Assembly: GCA_964533045.1 (NCBI GenBank)
Contig: CAZHKT010000028.1
Span: forward strand, 1 to 30,220
Source of the DNA: JACQNR01 sp964533045
GTDB lineage: Bacteria > Acidobacteriota > Terriglobia > UBA7540
Reading direction: 5' to 3'
Length of the DNA: 30,220 nucleotides
Each line of letters starts with the position of its first letter. Position 1 is the stretch's first letter. Below are positions 15,000 through 23,027 of this stretch, one piece after another. A model generated the notes under the pieces. That model searched no databases, had not been told where the DNA came from, and was given only the letters and a program-made list of their open reading frames with translations. The position numbers were made by a program, and so were the translations under genes.

Positions 15000-16004
15000 A
15001 TGCAACCTCAGCGACTACTCTTGGCCAAACCGCGAGGGTTCTGTGCGGGCGTGGAGCGCGCCATCGGCGTGGTTAACATGGCGCTCGAACTCTATGGCGC
15101 ACCCGTCTTCGTGCGCAAAGAGATTGTCCACAACAAGCACGTGATTGAAGAACTGGCCGCCCGGGGCGCGATCTTTGTCGACGAATTGGACGAGGTTCCT
15201 GAAGGGGCGGTGGTGATCTTCAGTGCTCACGGCGTGGCACCGGAGGTGCGGGCCAGCGCCGCCGCCAAGCATCTCAAGGTCATTGACGCCACCTGCCCGC
15301 TGGTCACGAAGGTCCATCTCGAAGCCATCCGCTTCGCTCGCGAAGACCGTTCGATCATTCTGGTGGGCCACGCGGGACACGACGAGATCGTGGGAACGAT
15401 GGGCGAAGTTCCGGACAAGATCTTCCTGGTGGGCGATCCGGAAGAGGCAGAGAGGGTTCAGGTGGCTGACCCCGAGCGCGTGGCGGTGACCACGCAGACG
15501 ACGCTGGGCGTCGACGACACGCGCGAGATCATCAACATTTTGAAGCGGCGCTTCCCCAAGATCGTGGCGCCGGCGACCGATGACATCTGCTATGCCACGC
15601 AGAACCGGCAGGATGCGGTGAAGGCACTGGCGCGCCAGGCGCAGCTGGTGCTGGTGATCGGTTCGGATAACAGTTCGAATTCGCGCCGGCTGCGCGAAGT
15701 GGCCGAGATTGCCGGGGCGCGCGCTTACTTGATCGAGGATGCTTCGAAGATTGACCCCGCTTGGCTGAAAGGCGTCGAGTGTGTGGCGATCACGGCCGGG
15801 GCTTCGGCGCCGGAATACCTGGTGCAGGAAGTTGTCGAGTTTTTCCGTCGGCGCGGCGTGACCGACGTGAAGGAAGTGGAAACGGTCGTGGAGCAGGTGA
15901 CGTTCACGCCGCCGCTCGAACTGGCGCACGAAATGGCCGTCCGCGGCCTGAAGCTTCATCCCTCATTCGGCTCTCCCGCGGCGGCCGCCAAAGTCGCCGA
16001 ATAA
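15000..16004 (+). CDS. ispH: 4-hydroxy-3-methylbut-2-enyl diphosphate reductase (IspH/LytB)
   Basis: Last step of the non-mevalonate isoprenoid pathway: reduces HMBPP to IPP and DMAPP using a [4Fe-4S] cluster; cytosolic. 334 residues. The three cluster cysteines are Cys15 (PRGFCAGVERA), Cys99 (DATCPLVTKVH) and Cys197 (DICYATQNRQ). HGV (77-79) and GHAGHDE with Glu129 are the substrate and proton-relay residues of the family. SSNSRRL and TAGASAPEYLVQEV complete the active site. ATG 15000 directly precedes the conserved N-terminus. The gene stands alone on the plus strand, divergent from the MOSC gene, and ends in a repeat-filled region convergent with nth. Confidence 0.97.
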   Translation: MQPQRLLLAKPRGFCAGVERAIGVVNMALELYGAPVFVRKEIVHNKHVIEELAARGAIFVDELDEVPEGAVVIFSAHGVAPEVRASAAAKHLKVIDATCPLVTKVHLEAIRFAREDRSIILVGHAGHDEIVGTMGEVPDKIFLVGDPEEAERVQVADPERVAVTTQTTLGVDDTREIINILKRRFPKIVAPATDDICYATQNRQDAVKALARQAQLVLVIGSDNSSNSRRLREVAEIAGARAYLIEDASKIDPAWLKGVECVAITAGASAPEYLVQEVVEFFRRRGVTDVKEVETVVEQVTFTPPLELAHEMAVRGLKLHPSFGSPAAAAKVAE

Positions 16005-16133
16005 TCTCATCCCAGTCCAAGAACCGCAGAAGTGGCTTTCCATGTGCCGGGGCGATCCCTGTGGCCGCCCCAGGGCAGGCGCACGCTCCGCCCCTGCCAC
16101 ACGGCACTCGTGGAGTGCGTCTAACGTTTCCCT

Positions 16134-16415
16134 ACCATGGCGGAGGTCCTTCCGGGTTTCGGCCGAGCAGGACGTAGCGTCGCCCTTCAGGGCGACACGT
16201 AGGGGTGGCGGCCTGAAGGCCGCCGCTACCATGGCGGAGGTCCTTCCGGGTTTCGGCCAAGCAGGACGTAGCGTCGCCCTTCAGGGCGACACGTAGGGGT
16301 GGCGGCATGAAGGCCGCCGCGACCATGGCGGAGGTCCTTCCGGGTTTCGGCCGAGCAGGACGTAGCGTCGCCCTTCAGGGCGACACGTAGGGGTGGCGGC
16401 CTGAAGGCCGCCGCG
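16134..16415. repeat. Three tandem 94-bp repeats, each with two palindromes
   Basis: Units start at 16134, 16228 and 16322 (each ACCATGG...), with only a few differences between copies. Each unit carries palindrome GTCGCCCTTCAGGGCGAC and palindrome GCGGCCTGAAGGCCGC (second unit has one mismatch in the loop region). An inverted full-length copy lies at 24272-24366. The array fills most of the 454-bp gap between the convergent ispH and nth genes; the rest (16005-16133, 16416-16458) shows nothing I can name. Confidence 0.9.
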
Positions 16416-16458
16416 ACGAGGTGCGCCGGGATGGAGTCATTATCTGCGACGCACCACG

Positions 16459-17145
16459 CTAGGTCGTCTTGTCCGGCGCATCACAGAGGCTGGCAAGGGG
16501 ACAGTCGCCGCAGAGCGGTTTGCGCGCCTGGCAGATTTTTCGTCCGAACCAGATGAGCTGATGGGCGAAGGAAATCCACCGCGCCTGCGGGATCAACCTC
16601 ATGAGATCCTGTTCAATCTTCTCCGGCGCTTTTTCTTGGGTGAGTCTCAACCGGCCGGCAATGCGTGAGACGTGGGTATCCACAACCACGCCCGCCGCGA
16701 TGCCAAAGGCCGTTCCCAGCACCACGTTGGCGGTCTTGCGTGCCACGCCGGGGAGTTTCAGCAGCTCTTCCATGGTGCGCGGGACCCGGCCGCCAAATTC
16801 GCGGACAATCATGGCAGAGGCCCCCAGAATACTCTTCGCTTTGTTGCGAAAGAAGCCGGTGGAGCGAATCTCCTGCTCCAGGGCGTCCTGTCTCAGGGCG
16901 GCAAAGTCGGCAGGCGTCGGATACTTGCGGAACAGTCCCGGCGTGACCATGTTCACGCGCTCGTCGGTGCATTGCGCCGAGAGAATGGTGGCCACCAGCA
17001 GTTGAAAGGGATTTTCGTGCTTGAGCGCACAAGTGGCCTGGGGAAAGAGGCGGTCGAGCGCGGCGAGGATTTTCCCCAGTCGCGCAGGGGAAGTATGGTC
17101 CGTCTTCGCCCCTGCCGATCGGCGCGGGTTCCTTTTCGTGGCCAT
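16459..17145 (-). CDS. nth: Endonuclease III (DNA glycosylase/AP lyase)
   Basis: Base-excision repair enzyme removing oxidised pyrimidines and cutting AP sites. 228 residues. Helix-hairpin-helix LPGVARKTANVVL with catalytic Lys137, catalytic Asp156 in VVVDTHVSR, and a C-terminal [4Fe-4S] loop Cys205-x6-Cys212-x2-Cys215-x5-Cys221. The N-terminus carries a basic tail (ATKRNPRRSAGAK) ahead of the glycosylase fold. ATG 17145 is chosen; TTG at 17151, two codons earlier, is an alternative. It lies only 7 bp (or 1 bp) after the hemQ stop on the same strand, so it is likely co-transcribed with hemQ. Confidence 0.96.
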   Translation of the reverse strand: MATKRNPRRSAGAKTDHTSPARLGKILAALDRLFPQATCALKHENPFQLLVATILSAQCTDERVNMVTPGLFRKYPTPADFAALRQDALEQEIRSTGFFRNKAKSILGASAMIVREFGGRVPRTMEELLKLPGVARKTANVVLGTAFGIAAGVVVDTHVSRIAGRLRLTQEKAPEKIEQDLMRLIPQARWISFAHQLIWFGRKICQARKPLCGDCPLASLCDAPDKTT

Positions 17146-17152
17146 TCCCAAG

Positions 17153-17902
17153 CTACCCGCCCAGCAGGTCCAGAACTTCCGGCAGTTCCCGGTGAATGCA
17201 GGTGAAAATGGGCGTATCGCGCACCGTGTAGCCGGTGGCTTCGCTGTGGCGGAGCTCCATCACCAGGTCCACGAAGTGATCCGGGCGGTCGCTCTCAAAC
17301 GCCACCACGAATTCCTGGTCATCCAGCCCGAAGGAATAGGTTGTGTTCAAGCGCACGGTCGGATACTTGTGGCCGATTTCGATATGCTCGTCCATCATTC
17401 CCTGGCGCGCGTGCTGGGTCAGGCGGTACCAGGCCTTGGACTTCACGAAGGGATAGACGAAAAGGTATTGGAACTTACCCGGAAAGATCTTGACGCGGCG
17501 GCCTTCCTGGCCTTCGTGAATGTGTTTGTCCACGTAAATCGAGCGTTTGGTGAGCGAGAGGTACGAGTACGGCGTGGTCAGGTATTTTCCGAGGCCGGTT
17601 TCCAGAAGTTGCGCTGCCATTTCCTGAAAACGAGGGAGGTCATAGGTGATGCGCCAGAGCATGAAATCACAATCGCCGCGGATGCCGACGAGCGAATAGG
17701 GAATGGTGATGACGTCTCCTTCATTCGCGGCGACCACGCGCGCGAATTCCTCCTTACCGCGCTGGCGCTCTTCCAAGGACAGGCGGCGCCAGGCCGGATC
17801 GACCTTGTAAAAGAGGAAATTGACGAATTGGCGGCGCTCGTCGTTGGCGGCCGGTGGTCGGGCGGATGGTTCGGACAAAGGTTCCTCCTGGAAGGGTGGC
17901 AC
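17153..17902 (-). CDS. hemQ: Heme-dependent coproheme decarboxylase (chlorite dismutase family)
   Basis: HemQ-type proteins decarboxylate coproheme III to heme b using peroxide. 249 residues from GTG 17902. VYPFVKSKAWY places the catalytic tyrosine at Tyr150. GMMDEHIEIGHKY gives the likely proximal heme ligand His173, aligned with the SHGMIGRQY region of B. subtilis HemQ. The FGLDDQEFVVAFE block and the C-terminal EMRxxE-like MELRHSEATGY also fit. An alternative TTG start at 17878 has AGGAGG four bases upstream and would remove eight residues. No other heme genes are in the window. A related chlorite-dismutase-like role cannot be fully excluded. Confidence 0.9.
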   Translation of the reverse strand: MPPFQEEPLSEPSARPPAANDERRQFVNFLFYKVDPAWRRLSLEERQRGKEEFARVVAANEGDVITIPYSLVGIRGDCDFMLWRITYDLPRFQEMAAQLLETGLGKYLTTPYSYLSLTKRSIYVDKHIHEGQEGRRVKIFPGKFQYLFVYPFVKSKAWYRLTQHARQGMMDEHIEIGHKYPTVRLNTTYSFGLDDQEFVVAFESDRPDHFVDLVMELRHSEATGYTVRDTPIFTCIHRELPEVLDLLGG

Positions 17903-18040
17903 CGCAAACCTTCGCTTCGCCGCGAGTCCATTCGCGCGAAAACGTGGATGAGCAGGCCGGCCCTGAAGAATGTTTCAATATAACACGATTTATCGCGAGG
18001 CCCGTACTGCCGGATTCCGGTCCGGCGCCTGCGGCCGGGG

Positions 18041-18766
18041 TCAAGAGCCGTCGCGATGCCGGCGCCGCCCGGCGCCGCCCGCGCTGTCTTCCGTAAGGTA
18101 GTCGAGCAGCTTGCGGAAGGCGGCACCACGGTGGGAGACTTGGAATTTCTCCTCGGCTGTTATTTCCGCGAAGGTCTTGCCCAGAGGCGGGAAGAAGAAG
18201 TAGGGATCGTAGCCGAAGCCGCCGCTGCCGCGCGGACTATCCAGGATGATCCCATGCACAGCGCCTTCGACGACCTTCAAAACCCGGTCGCGTTGGGCCA
18301 GGGCGATCACGCACACGTAATGCGCCGCGCGGGAAGCGGAATTCGGGCTCTGACCCGCCCCGGCCTCGGTGCGGCGAATCTCCTCGAGCAACTTGCGGTT
18401 ATTCTCGTCGTCGCTGGCGCCCGCGCCGGCAAAGCGCGCCGAATAGATGCCCGGCGCGCCATTCAGCGCATCAACGCAGATTCCGGAGTCGTCGGCAAAG
18501 ACCAACCCGTCGCAGTGGGCGGCGTAATGCAGAGCCTTCTTGCGCGCGTTTGCCTCGAACGTCTCGCCGTCCTCCACGCAGGCAGGGAGCTGGCAAAAGC
18601 CCGGCAGGGTCCGCACTTCGACGCCCAGCGGCCTCGCTGCCGACTGAAACTCGCGCAGCTTGCCGGGGTTCGCGGAGGCGAGGTACAAAACCTGGGTTGT
18701 TGGTGGTGAGTTGTGAGTTGTCAAGTCTCTCGTCGTTCGGCGAATGCCAGCCCCATTCCGGGTCAC
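18041..18766 (-). CDS. rdgB: XTP/dITP diphosphatase (RdgB/HAM1 family)
   Basis: House-cleaning NTPase that hydrolyses dITP, XTP and related nucleotides to keep them out of DNA. 241 residues from GTG 18766. Family blocks: LASANPGKLREF (29-40), CVEDGETFEANARKKA (63-78), VFADDSGICVDALNGAPGIYSARF (89-112) with the catalytic aspartate, GFGYDPYFFFPPLGKTFAE and SHRGAAFRKL. The first 25 residues are not conserved and partly come from a simple ACTCACAACTCACC-like tract; TTG 18688 would give the usual family N-terminus. It starts 7 bp after the rph stop, and the rph-rdgB order is widely conserved. Confidence 0.95.
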   Translation of the reverse strand: MTRNGAGIRRTTRDLTTHNSPPTTQVLYLASANPGKLREFQSAARPLGVEVRTLPGFCQLPACVEDGETFEANARKKALHYAAHCDGLVFADDSGICVDALNGAPGIYSARFAGAGASDDENNRKLLEEIRRTEAGAGQSPNSASRAAHYVCVIALAQRDRVLKVVEGAVHGIILDSPRGSGGFGYDPYFFFPPLGKTFAEITAEEKFQVSHRGAAFRKLLDYLTEDSAGGAGRRRHRDGS

Positions 18767-18772
18767 GGGCTT

Positions 18773-19504
18773 CTATTCGCCCGTCAGGTCGAGCCCCACG
18801 ACGGACCGTTGCAACGCCACCAACTGTTGAATGGCCGGCTGGGCGGCGGCAATCAGCTGGTCGAGTTCCGACTTTGTAAAAGCGCGCGTTTCGCCCGTGG
18901 CCTGGAGTTCCACGAGGCGGCCCGAACCCGTCATGATCACATTCATGTCAACGTCGGCATTGGAATCCTCGGCGTAGTCAAGATCCAGGAGCACTTCGCC
19001 GCCCACCACTCCCACACTGATAGCTGCCACCCAATCCTTTAAAGGAAGGCGCCGAAGCATTTGGCTTTCGAAGAGCCTCTTGAGCGCGAGCCCCAGCGCC
19101 ACGCAGGAGCCGGTAATGGAGGCGGTGCGAGTGCCGCCGTCAGCCCGGATGACGTCGCAATCGATCCAGACGGTGCGTTCGCCCAGGGCCTCGAGATCCA
19201 TCACCGCGCGCAACGAGCGCCCGATGAGCCGTTGAATCTCCATGGTACGGCCCGACTGCCGTCCGCGAGTGGCTTCGCGCGGGGTGCGCGTCTCCGTGGC
19301 GCGTGGAATCATCGCGTATTCGCTGGTGATCCAGCCCTTGCCCTGGCCTTTCATAAAGGCGGGCACCGAGTCCTCGACCGATGCCGTACAGATCACCTGC
19401 GTTTCGCCCAGGCGAATCAACGCTGATCCCTCAGCGCTGGAGATGAAATCAGGAATGATTTCTGCCGGGCGCAGGGCATTCGCCGCGCGCTCACCGCAGC
19501 GCAT
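18773..19504 (-). CDS. rph: Ribonuclease PH
   Basis: Phosphorolytic 3'-5' exoribonuclease that trims tRNA 3' ends; hexameric and cytosolic. From ATG 19504 it has 243 residues, aligning with E. coli RNase PH from residue 1 (MRCGERAANALRPAEI). Signatures: GETQVICTASVEDSVPAF, GQGKGWITSEYAMIPRAT, GRTMEIQRLIGRSLRA, and DCDVIRADGGTRTASITGSC, which includes the phosphate-site residues. The frame extends to ATG 19558 with a GGGAG site, which would add 18 non-conserved residues. Third gene of the amidase-GerMN-rph-rdgB unit. Confidence 0.96.
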   Translation of the reverse strand: MRCGERAANALRPAEIIPDFISSAEGSALIRLGETQVICTASVEDSVPAFMKGQGKGWITSEYAMIPRATETRTPREATRGRQSGRTMEIQRLIGRSLRAVMDLEALGERTVWIDCDVIRADGGTRTASITGSCVALGLALKRLFESQMLRRLPLKDWVAAISVGVVGGEVLLDLDYAEDSNADVDMNVIMTGSGRLVELQATGETRAFTKSELDQLIAAAQPAIQQLVALQRSVVGLDLTGE

Positions 19505-19563
19505 CAGCTTGCCGCCCTTGTACAGCAGGCCGGAAACCGGCCGAGGAATGTTGCCCATTGGTT

Positions 19564-19578
19564 CTCCCGTTGCGGGAG
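19564..19578 (-). promoter_or_regulatory. Small hairpin covering a Shine-Dalgarno upstream of rph
   Basis: CTCCCG and CGGGAG form a 6-bp stem with a 3-base loop. On the transcript the 3' arm holds the GGGAG that would serve the upstream rph ATG (19558). It matters only if that start is used. Confidence 0.35.
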
Positions 19579-19618
19579 CCTTCCTCCCGCTCAGATCGGG
19601 ACGCCGGATTACCGTCCC

Positions 19619-20224
19619 CTAAGGTGCCGCGGCCACCCGCGTCAGGTCGGGCAGCAGGAATTCGCCCAGGTCGACGTGACCGTCCAGCGAATCCACATTC
19701 TGCCCCTGCACCAAAATGCGCACGCGCTGGACCCTCGGCACATTCACCGTAATGGAGTTAACGATAGCGTCCAGCACCAGGCTCTCGCTGGCGATGCCGA
19801 GCTTGGAATCCGCAAAGCTTTCTTCCGCAAAATCGAGATAGGCAGCACCATCGGGCGTAACGAACACGCCACGAATCGCCGCCACCGGTGGCAGGGCGCG
19901 CGCCAGACCCTGGTGCGATCCCTCGACCAGCGCCAGCACCACCTGACGAATCCGGTCAGCGTCGGTGGCGGCCCAGGCAATTGGACGCCGTTCTTCAATC
20001 AGGGCGCCCAGCTCGAAGGATGGAAAGTAGAGCTTGGCCGTTTCCTGCGGCCGCGAGGTTTGCAGCGCGGCTTCGGTCAGGCGCGTCCGGGCAATCTCCG
20101 CGGCGTGCTGCGGGGGTGGCTCGACGGACATGATTTCGAAGAGATTGTGGAGATAGAGAACTCCTCCCACCAGCGCCGCGATGAGAACCACACCTAGGAT
20201 CCAGTTTTGTTCATCTTTCGACAT
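19619..20224 (-). CDS. GerMN domain-containing membrane-anchored protein
   Basis: 201 residues. An N-terminal membrane anchor (ILGVVLIAALVGGVLYLHNLF, residues 9-29) is followed by a GerMN domain: KLYFPSF near 64-70, IRQVVLALVEGSHQ near 92-105, IRGVFVTPDGAAYLDFAEESF near 117-137, and LVLDAIVNSITVNVPRVQRVRILVQG near 149-174. GerMN domains occur in spore and cell-wall proteins, but no sporulation is implied here. Its start lies 3 bp after the amidase stop, so the two are probably translationally coupled and act together at the envelope. B. subtilis has a comparable gerM-rph-rdgB order. Confidence 0.9.
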   Translation of the reverse strand: MSKDEQNWILGVVLIAALVGGVLYLHNLFEIMSVEPPPQHAAEIARTRLTEAALQTSRPQETAKLYFPSFELGALIEERRPIAWAATDADRIRQVVLALVEGSHQGLARALPPVAAIRGVFVTPDGAAYLDFAEESFADSKLGIASESLVLDAIVNSITVNVPRVQRVRILVQGQNVDSLDGHVDLGEFLLPDLTRVAAAP

Positions 20225-20227
20225 ACG

Positions 20228-21715
20228 CTAAGGGCCGGGCGCGCGAAATCCTTCCAGCCCGGCGACAATGGCCGTGGCAATCTGCTGCTGCAACGGGACG
20301 CTGGTGACGGCCCCGGCGTCCTGCGCGGGGTTCAGACTTCCGATCTCAATGGCGACCGCCGGACAGTCAACGCTCCGCAGGGAGCGGACCGGAGCTTCCA
20401 CCGGCGGGTCGGCGGCAAGTCCGGGAATTTGTGCAAGCCGTGCCTGCAGCATTTGTGCGAGGCGCTGGCTCTGCCCGGCGTGGATGCGGTGGATTTCGTT
20501 CCAAGGCACCAGCAGAGGAGGCGGCGCGCCCTCCTCCGCCTGGACGCTGCGATAGGTGAAAACCGCCACGCGCGGGGTCGTGTTGCCCAAATTGCCAGCG
20601 TGAAAGGACAGGAAGACCACGGGCCGCGCCGTGTTGGTCGTCACTTCGCGCTGCTCAAAAGGGGTGGTCACGTCTCCCGTTCGCGTCAACTGAATACGGA
20701 ATTTGCGCCCCGCAATCAGGGCCAGGCGCACGCGGCTGGCAAGCTGCGCGGTCAAGTCCTTTTCCAGCACGCCGTCGCGGCTGCGCGCCCCTGGGTCGTC
20801 GCCGCCATGCGCGGCGTCCAAGACGACGACGGGCTGCGGCGGTCCCGGCGCCCCGGGGAGCGGCTCTTCTCCCGCCGTCCCCGTGGAAGCGCTCGGCGCG
20901 ACGGGCGGCGGCGCTTGGGCCTGCTCCGGTCCGGGCGCGGCGGGCGGCTCGATCGTTGCGGGCCTGAGAATGTCAGCCAGGACCACTCTTCCGCCCTCGG
21001 TTACGGTGGGGATGAAATTCAGGCCGCCGGTGGCCGGTGTAATAATCAGCTTCGGGCGCCCATCTTGATCGTCGAAGCGGATGTCGCTCACCTGCGGGTC
21101 CTGCACATGGAAGACAGCCTGGGCCGGCTGCACCGGGCGCTCGCCCAGAAAGACGTACCACTTCCCATCGGTGGATGTGGTGCGGAAGCTAGCCTTTTCG
21201 CTCAACTGGATTGCGACGCGAACCCCGTCGCTGCGAGGCTCGAGACGGACCGACAACAGCACCGGACGGACATCCCCCAGGAAGATGCGGTTGTCTCCCG
21301 GACGATACTCCACTTGCTGCTTCGTGAGGCGAGGAAGCACCGTGGTGAGAAACTCGACGGGCACGAGCCACTGACTCCCCGGTTTCCGGACCGGCTGCGC
21401 CAGGTCCAGCCGCGCCTTGCCCAGGCGCACGCGGGTCTCGTTCGATTTCACTTCAATCTCGGTCTCGCCAAACCAGACCTTGATCGAATTCCGCTTCTCC
21501 TGAATCGCGCCTACTTTCCCAACGGCATTGAGCACGGAGAGCAGGGGAACGTAGGAAACCTTATCGATCACTTGAACCGGGAGGGCGGCGCGCGACTCGG
21601 GCTGATAGATGAGGAAGTTATCGCTGCGCAGCGGACGCGGAGCCCAGAGAAAAGCAGCCAGCGCGACGAGCCCAGCCAGCCCCAATCCGGCCAGGATTCG
21701 GGCGGAGCCTCGCAT
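20228..21715 (-). CDS. N-acetylmuramoyl-L-alanine amidase (Amidase_3)
   Basis: Zinc hydrolase that cuts the amide bond between MurNAc and the stem peptide; exported. 495 residues from ATG 21715. Signal/anchor at 4-24. A copper-amine-oxidase-N-like and AMIN-like beta-rich region covers about 35-250, and a Pro/Ala-rich linker about 254-296. The Amidase_3 catalytic domain follows with zinc ligands His303 (DAAHGGDDPGA), Glu318 (LEKDL) and His372 (SFHAG), and catalytic Glu457 (AIEIGSLN). TTG 21772 is an alternative start 19 codons upstream, very close to the predicted transcription start. First gene of a four-gene unit. An IS256-family element has landed just upstream of its promoter. Confidence 0.93.
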   Translation of the reverse strand: MRGSARILAGLGLAGLVALAAFLWAPRPLRSDNFLIYQPESRAALPVQVIDKVSYVPLLSVLNAVGKVGAIQEKRNSIKVWFGETEIEVKSNETRVRLGKARLDLAQPVRKPGSQWLVPVEFLTTVLPRLTKQQVEYRPGDNRIFLGDVRPVLLSVRLEPRSDGVRVAIQLSEKASFRTTSTDGKWYVFLGERPVQPAQAVFHVQDPQVSDIRFDDQDGRPKLIITPATGGLNFIPTVTEGGRVVLADILRPATIEPPAAPGPEQAQAPPPVAPSASTGTAGEEPLPGAPGPPQPVVVLDAAHGGDDPGARSRDGVLEKDLTAQLASRVRLALIAGRKFRIQLTRTGDVTTPFEQREVTTNTARPVVFLSFHAGNLGNTTPRVAVFTYRSVQAEEGAPPPLLVPWNEIHRIHAGQSQRLAQMLQARLAQIPGLAADPPVEAPVRSLRSVDCPAVAIEIGSLNPAQDAGAVTSVPLQQQIATAIVAGLEGFRAPGP

Positions 21716-21783
21716 ACGCCAGACGGATTGAGAATCGCGCACGCCGCTCGCCCTGCCAGTCCGTGGATTCAACGCGTGGCCAT

Positions 21784-21811
21784 TCTATAGCAGCGCGGCA
21801 GGCAACTGCAA
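21784..21811 (-). promoter_or_regulatory. Candidate promoter of the amidase-GerMN-rph-rdgB unit
   Basis: Minus strand TTGCAG (21806-21811), 16-bp spacer, TATAGA (21784-21789). The flanking direct repeat of the insertion sequence (21817-21825) begins only 5 bp upstream of the -35. Confidence 0.45.
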
Positions 21812-21816
21812 TCCAG

Positions 21817-21825
21817 CCCGGGGTT
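21817..21825. repeat. Left copy of 9-bp direct repeat flanking the insertion sequence
   Basis: CCCGGGGTT recurs at 23116-23124. IS256-family elements usually duplicate 8-9 bp of target. The last three bases of the right inverted repeat overlap the second copy, so the exact boundary is uncertain by 3 bp. Confidence 0.7.
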
Positions 21826-21833
21826 GGGTGTCG

Positions 21834-23027
21834 TCAAGTTCTTTGTGTAAAAAGCTCGAGGGTGCGGTTTCGCCAATCTTCGTTGAAGCGGTGGAAGATG
21901 GCATAGATGATCCGGTCGACGCTCTGGACGTTGGTAAAGACCACCATGGGCCGGGTGCGACGCCGCACCTCTACGAAGCAGCGCTCGATCATGTTGGTGG
22001 TGCGCAGCTTCTTCCACAAGTGCTTGGGGAAGGCGTAGAAGTTCAGCAAGTCGGGCAGGTCCTTCTTCAGGCTTTGGACCACTCGGGGGTAGACGGCCTG
22101 CCAGTTGCTGCGGAAGTGCCGAAAAGCCTGCCGTGCCGCGGCCAAGCTGGGGGCTTGGTAGATTCTCTGGGCGTCCCGCTTCACTTCCTCGTGATCCCGT
22201 CGGCGCACGGCGTCGGTGATATTGCGCATTTTATGCACCCAGCAGCGCTGGTGCGGCACGCCCGGATAGACCGTCTGCAGGGCGGCGGCTAGACCCGCAC
22301 AGCCGTCGGTGATGATCAGTTCGAGATGCCGGCCCCGCAGCCCGCGTTGATAGAAGTTTTGCAGGGCCCCTTCCCAGGCGGCTTGACTCTCACCCCGCGC
22401 CCGCACGAACCCCAACAGTTGCCGCTGCCCGTTGGGCCGGAGGCCATAGGCCACCAGCAGCAAGACCCGTTGCGGCCCCAAGCTCCGTCGCACCTTGATC
22501 CACACCCCGTCTAAAAACAGGTAAGCCCAATCGTCTCCTAAGGGCGCCTCGTGAAAGGCCCGCACCTGCCCGTCGAGCAGGCGCGTCAGCTTCGAGACCG
22601 TTGGCGCGCTCACCGGCTCGTCGGTCAGTAAGGCTACCACCCGCCCCACCTGCCGCGTCGAGATGCCGCGTAGAAACGCTTGCCGGATCAGCTCCGCCAC
22701 TTCCGGCGAACGCCGCTCCAGCCGCTTCAGCCAGCGCGGCAGAAACGAGCGCCGCCGCGTGCGCGGCACCCGCAGCCGGATCACCCCCACCGGCGTCACA
22801 TAGTCCCGCTCGTAAAAACCGTTGCGACTGTCCGGGCGCACCTCGCCTTCCCCCGGCCGCTCGTACCACCGCAGCCCCAGGGACGCCTCCATCTGCTGCT
22901 CGGCATCCACCTCCAAGAAGCTCTTCAGCGTCTGCCGCGCTTGGCCCTGTAAGTCGCCCCAAAAACTCTCCTCCAGATTCGCCAGAAAACCTGCAAACGC
23001 TTCTGTGTTATAGTCGGTTCTCGTCAA
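21834..23027 (-). CDS. IS256 (Mutator)-family transposase
   Basis: 397 residues, the normal length. Likely DDE triad: Asp173 (FLDGVWIKV), Asp241 (IITDGCAGL) and Glu348 (TNMIERCF), with the family C-x2-H at Cys262-His265 (HQRCWVHKMRN) between the second Asp and the Glu. No frameshift or stop is seen, so the element may be active. Start is TTG 23027, with AAAGGAG nine bases upstream; the spacer between them is one arm of a nested hairpin (23028-23084). The TGA stop (21834-21836) lies inside the left inverted repeat. Confidence 0.95.
   Translation of the reverse strand: MTRTDYNTEAFAGFLANLEESFWGDLQGQARQTLKSFLEVDAEQQMEASLGLRWYERPGEGEVRPDSRNGFYERDYVTPVGVIRLRVPRTRRRSFLPRWLKRLERRSPEVAELIRQAFLRGISTRQVGRVVALLTDEPVSAPTVSKLTRLLDGQVRAFHEAPLGDDWAYLFLDGVWIKVRRSLGPQRVLLLVAYGLRPNGQRQLLGFVRARGESQAAWEGALQNFYQRGLRGRHLELIITDGCAGLAAALQTVYPGVPHQRCWVHKMRNITDAVRRRDHEEVKRDAQRIYQAPSLAAARQAFRHFRSNWQAVYPRVVQSLKKDLPDLLNFYAFPKHLWKKLRTTNMIERCFVEVRRRTRPMVVFTNVQSVDRIIYAIFHRFNEDWRNRTLELFTQRT

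Noticed and set aside
16042..16415. Short open frames inside the 94-bp repeats, and the repeats as a CRISPR array
   Set aside because: The frames are repeat DNA read through. The units are directly contiguous, without unique spacers, and contain palindromes, so they are not a CRISPR array.
20207..21790. Open frame of 527 codons opposite the amidase
   Set aside because: Antisense of the amidase, Arg/Gly/Pro-rich, no family features.
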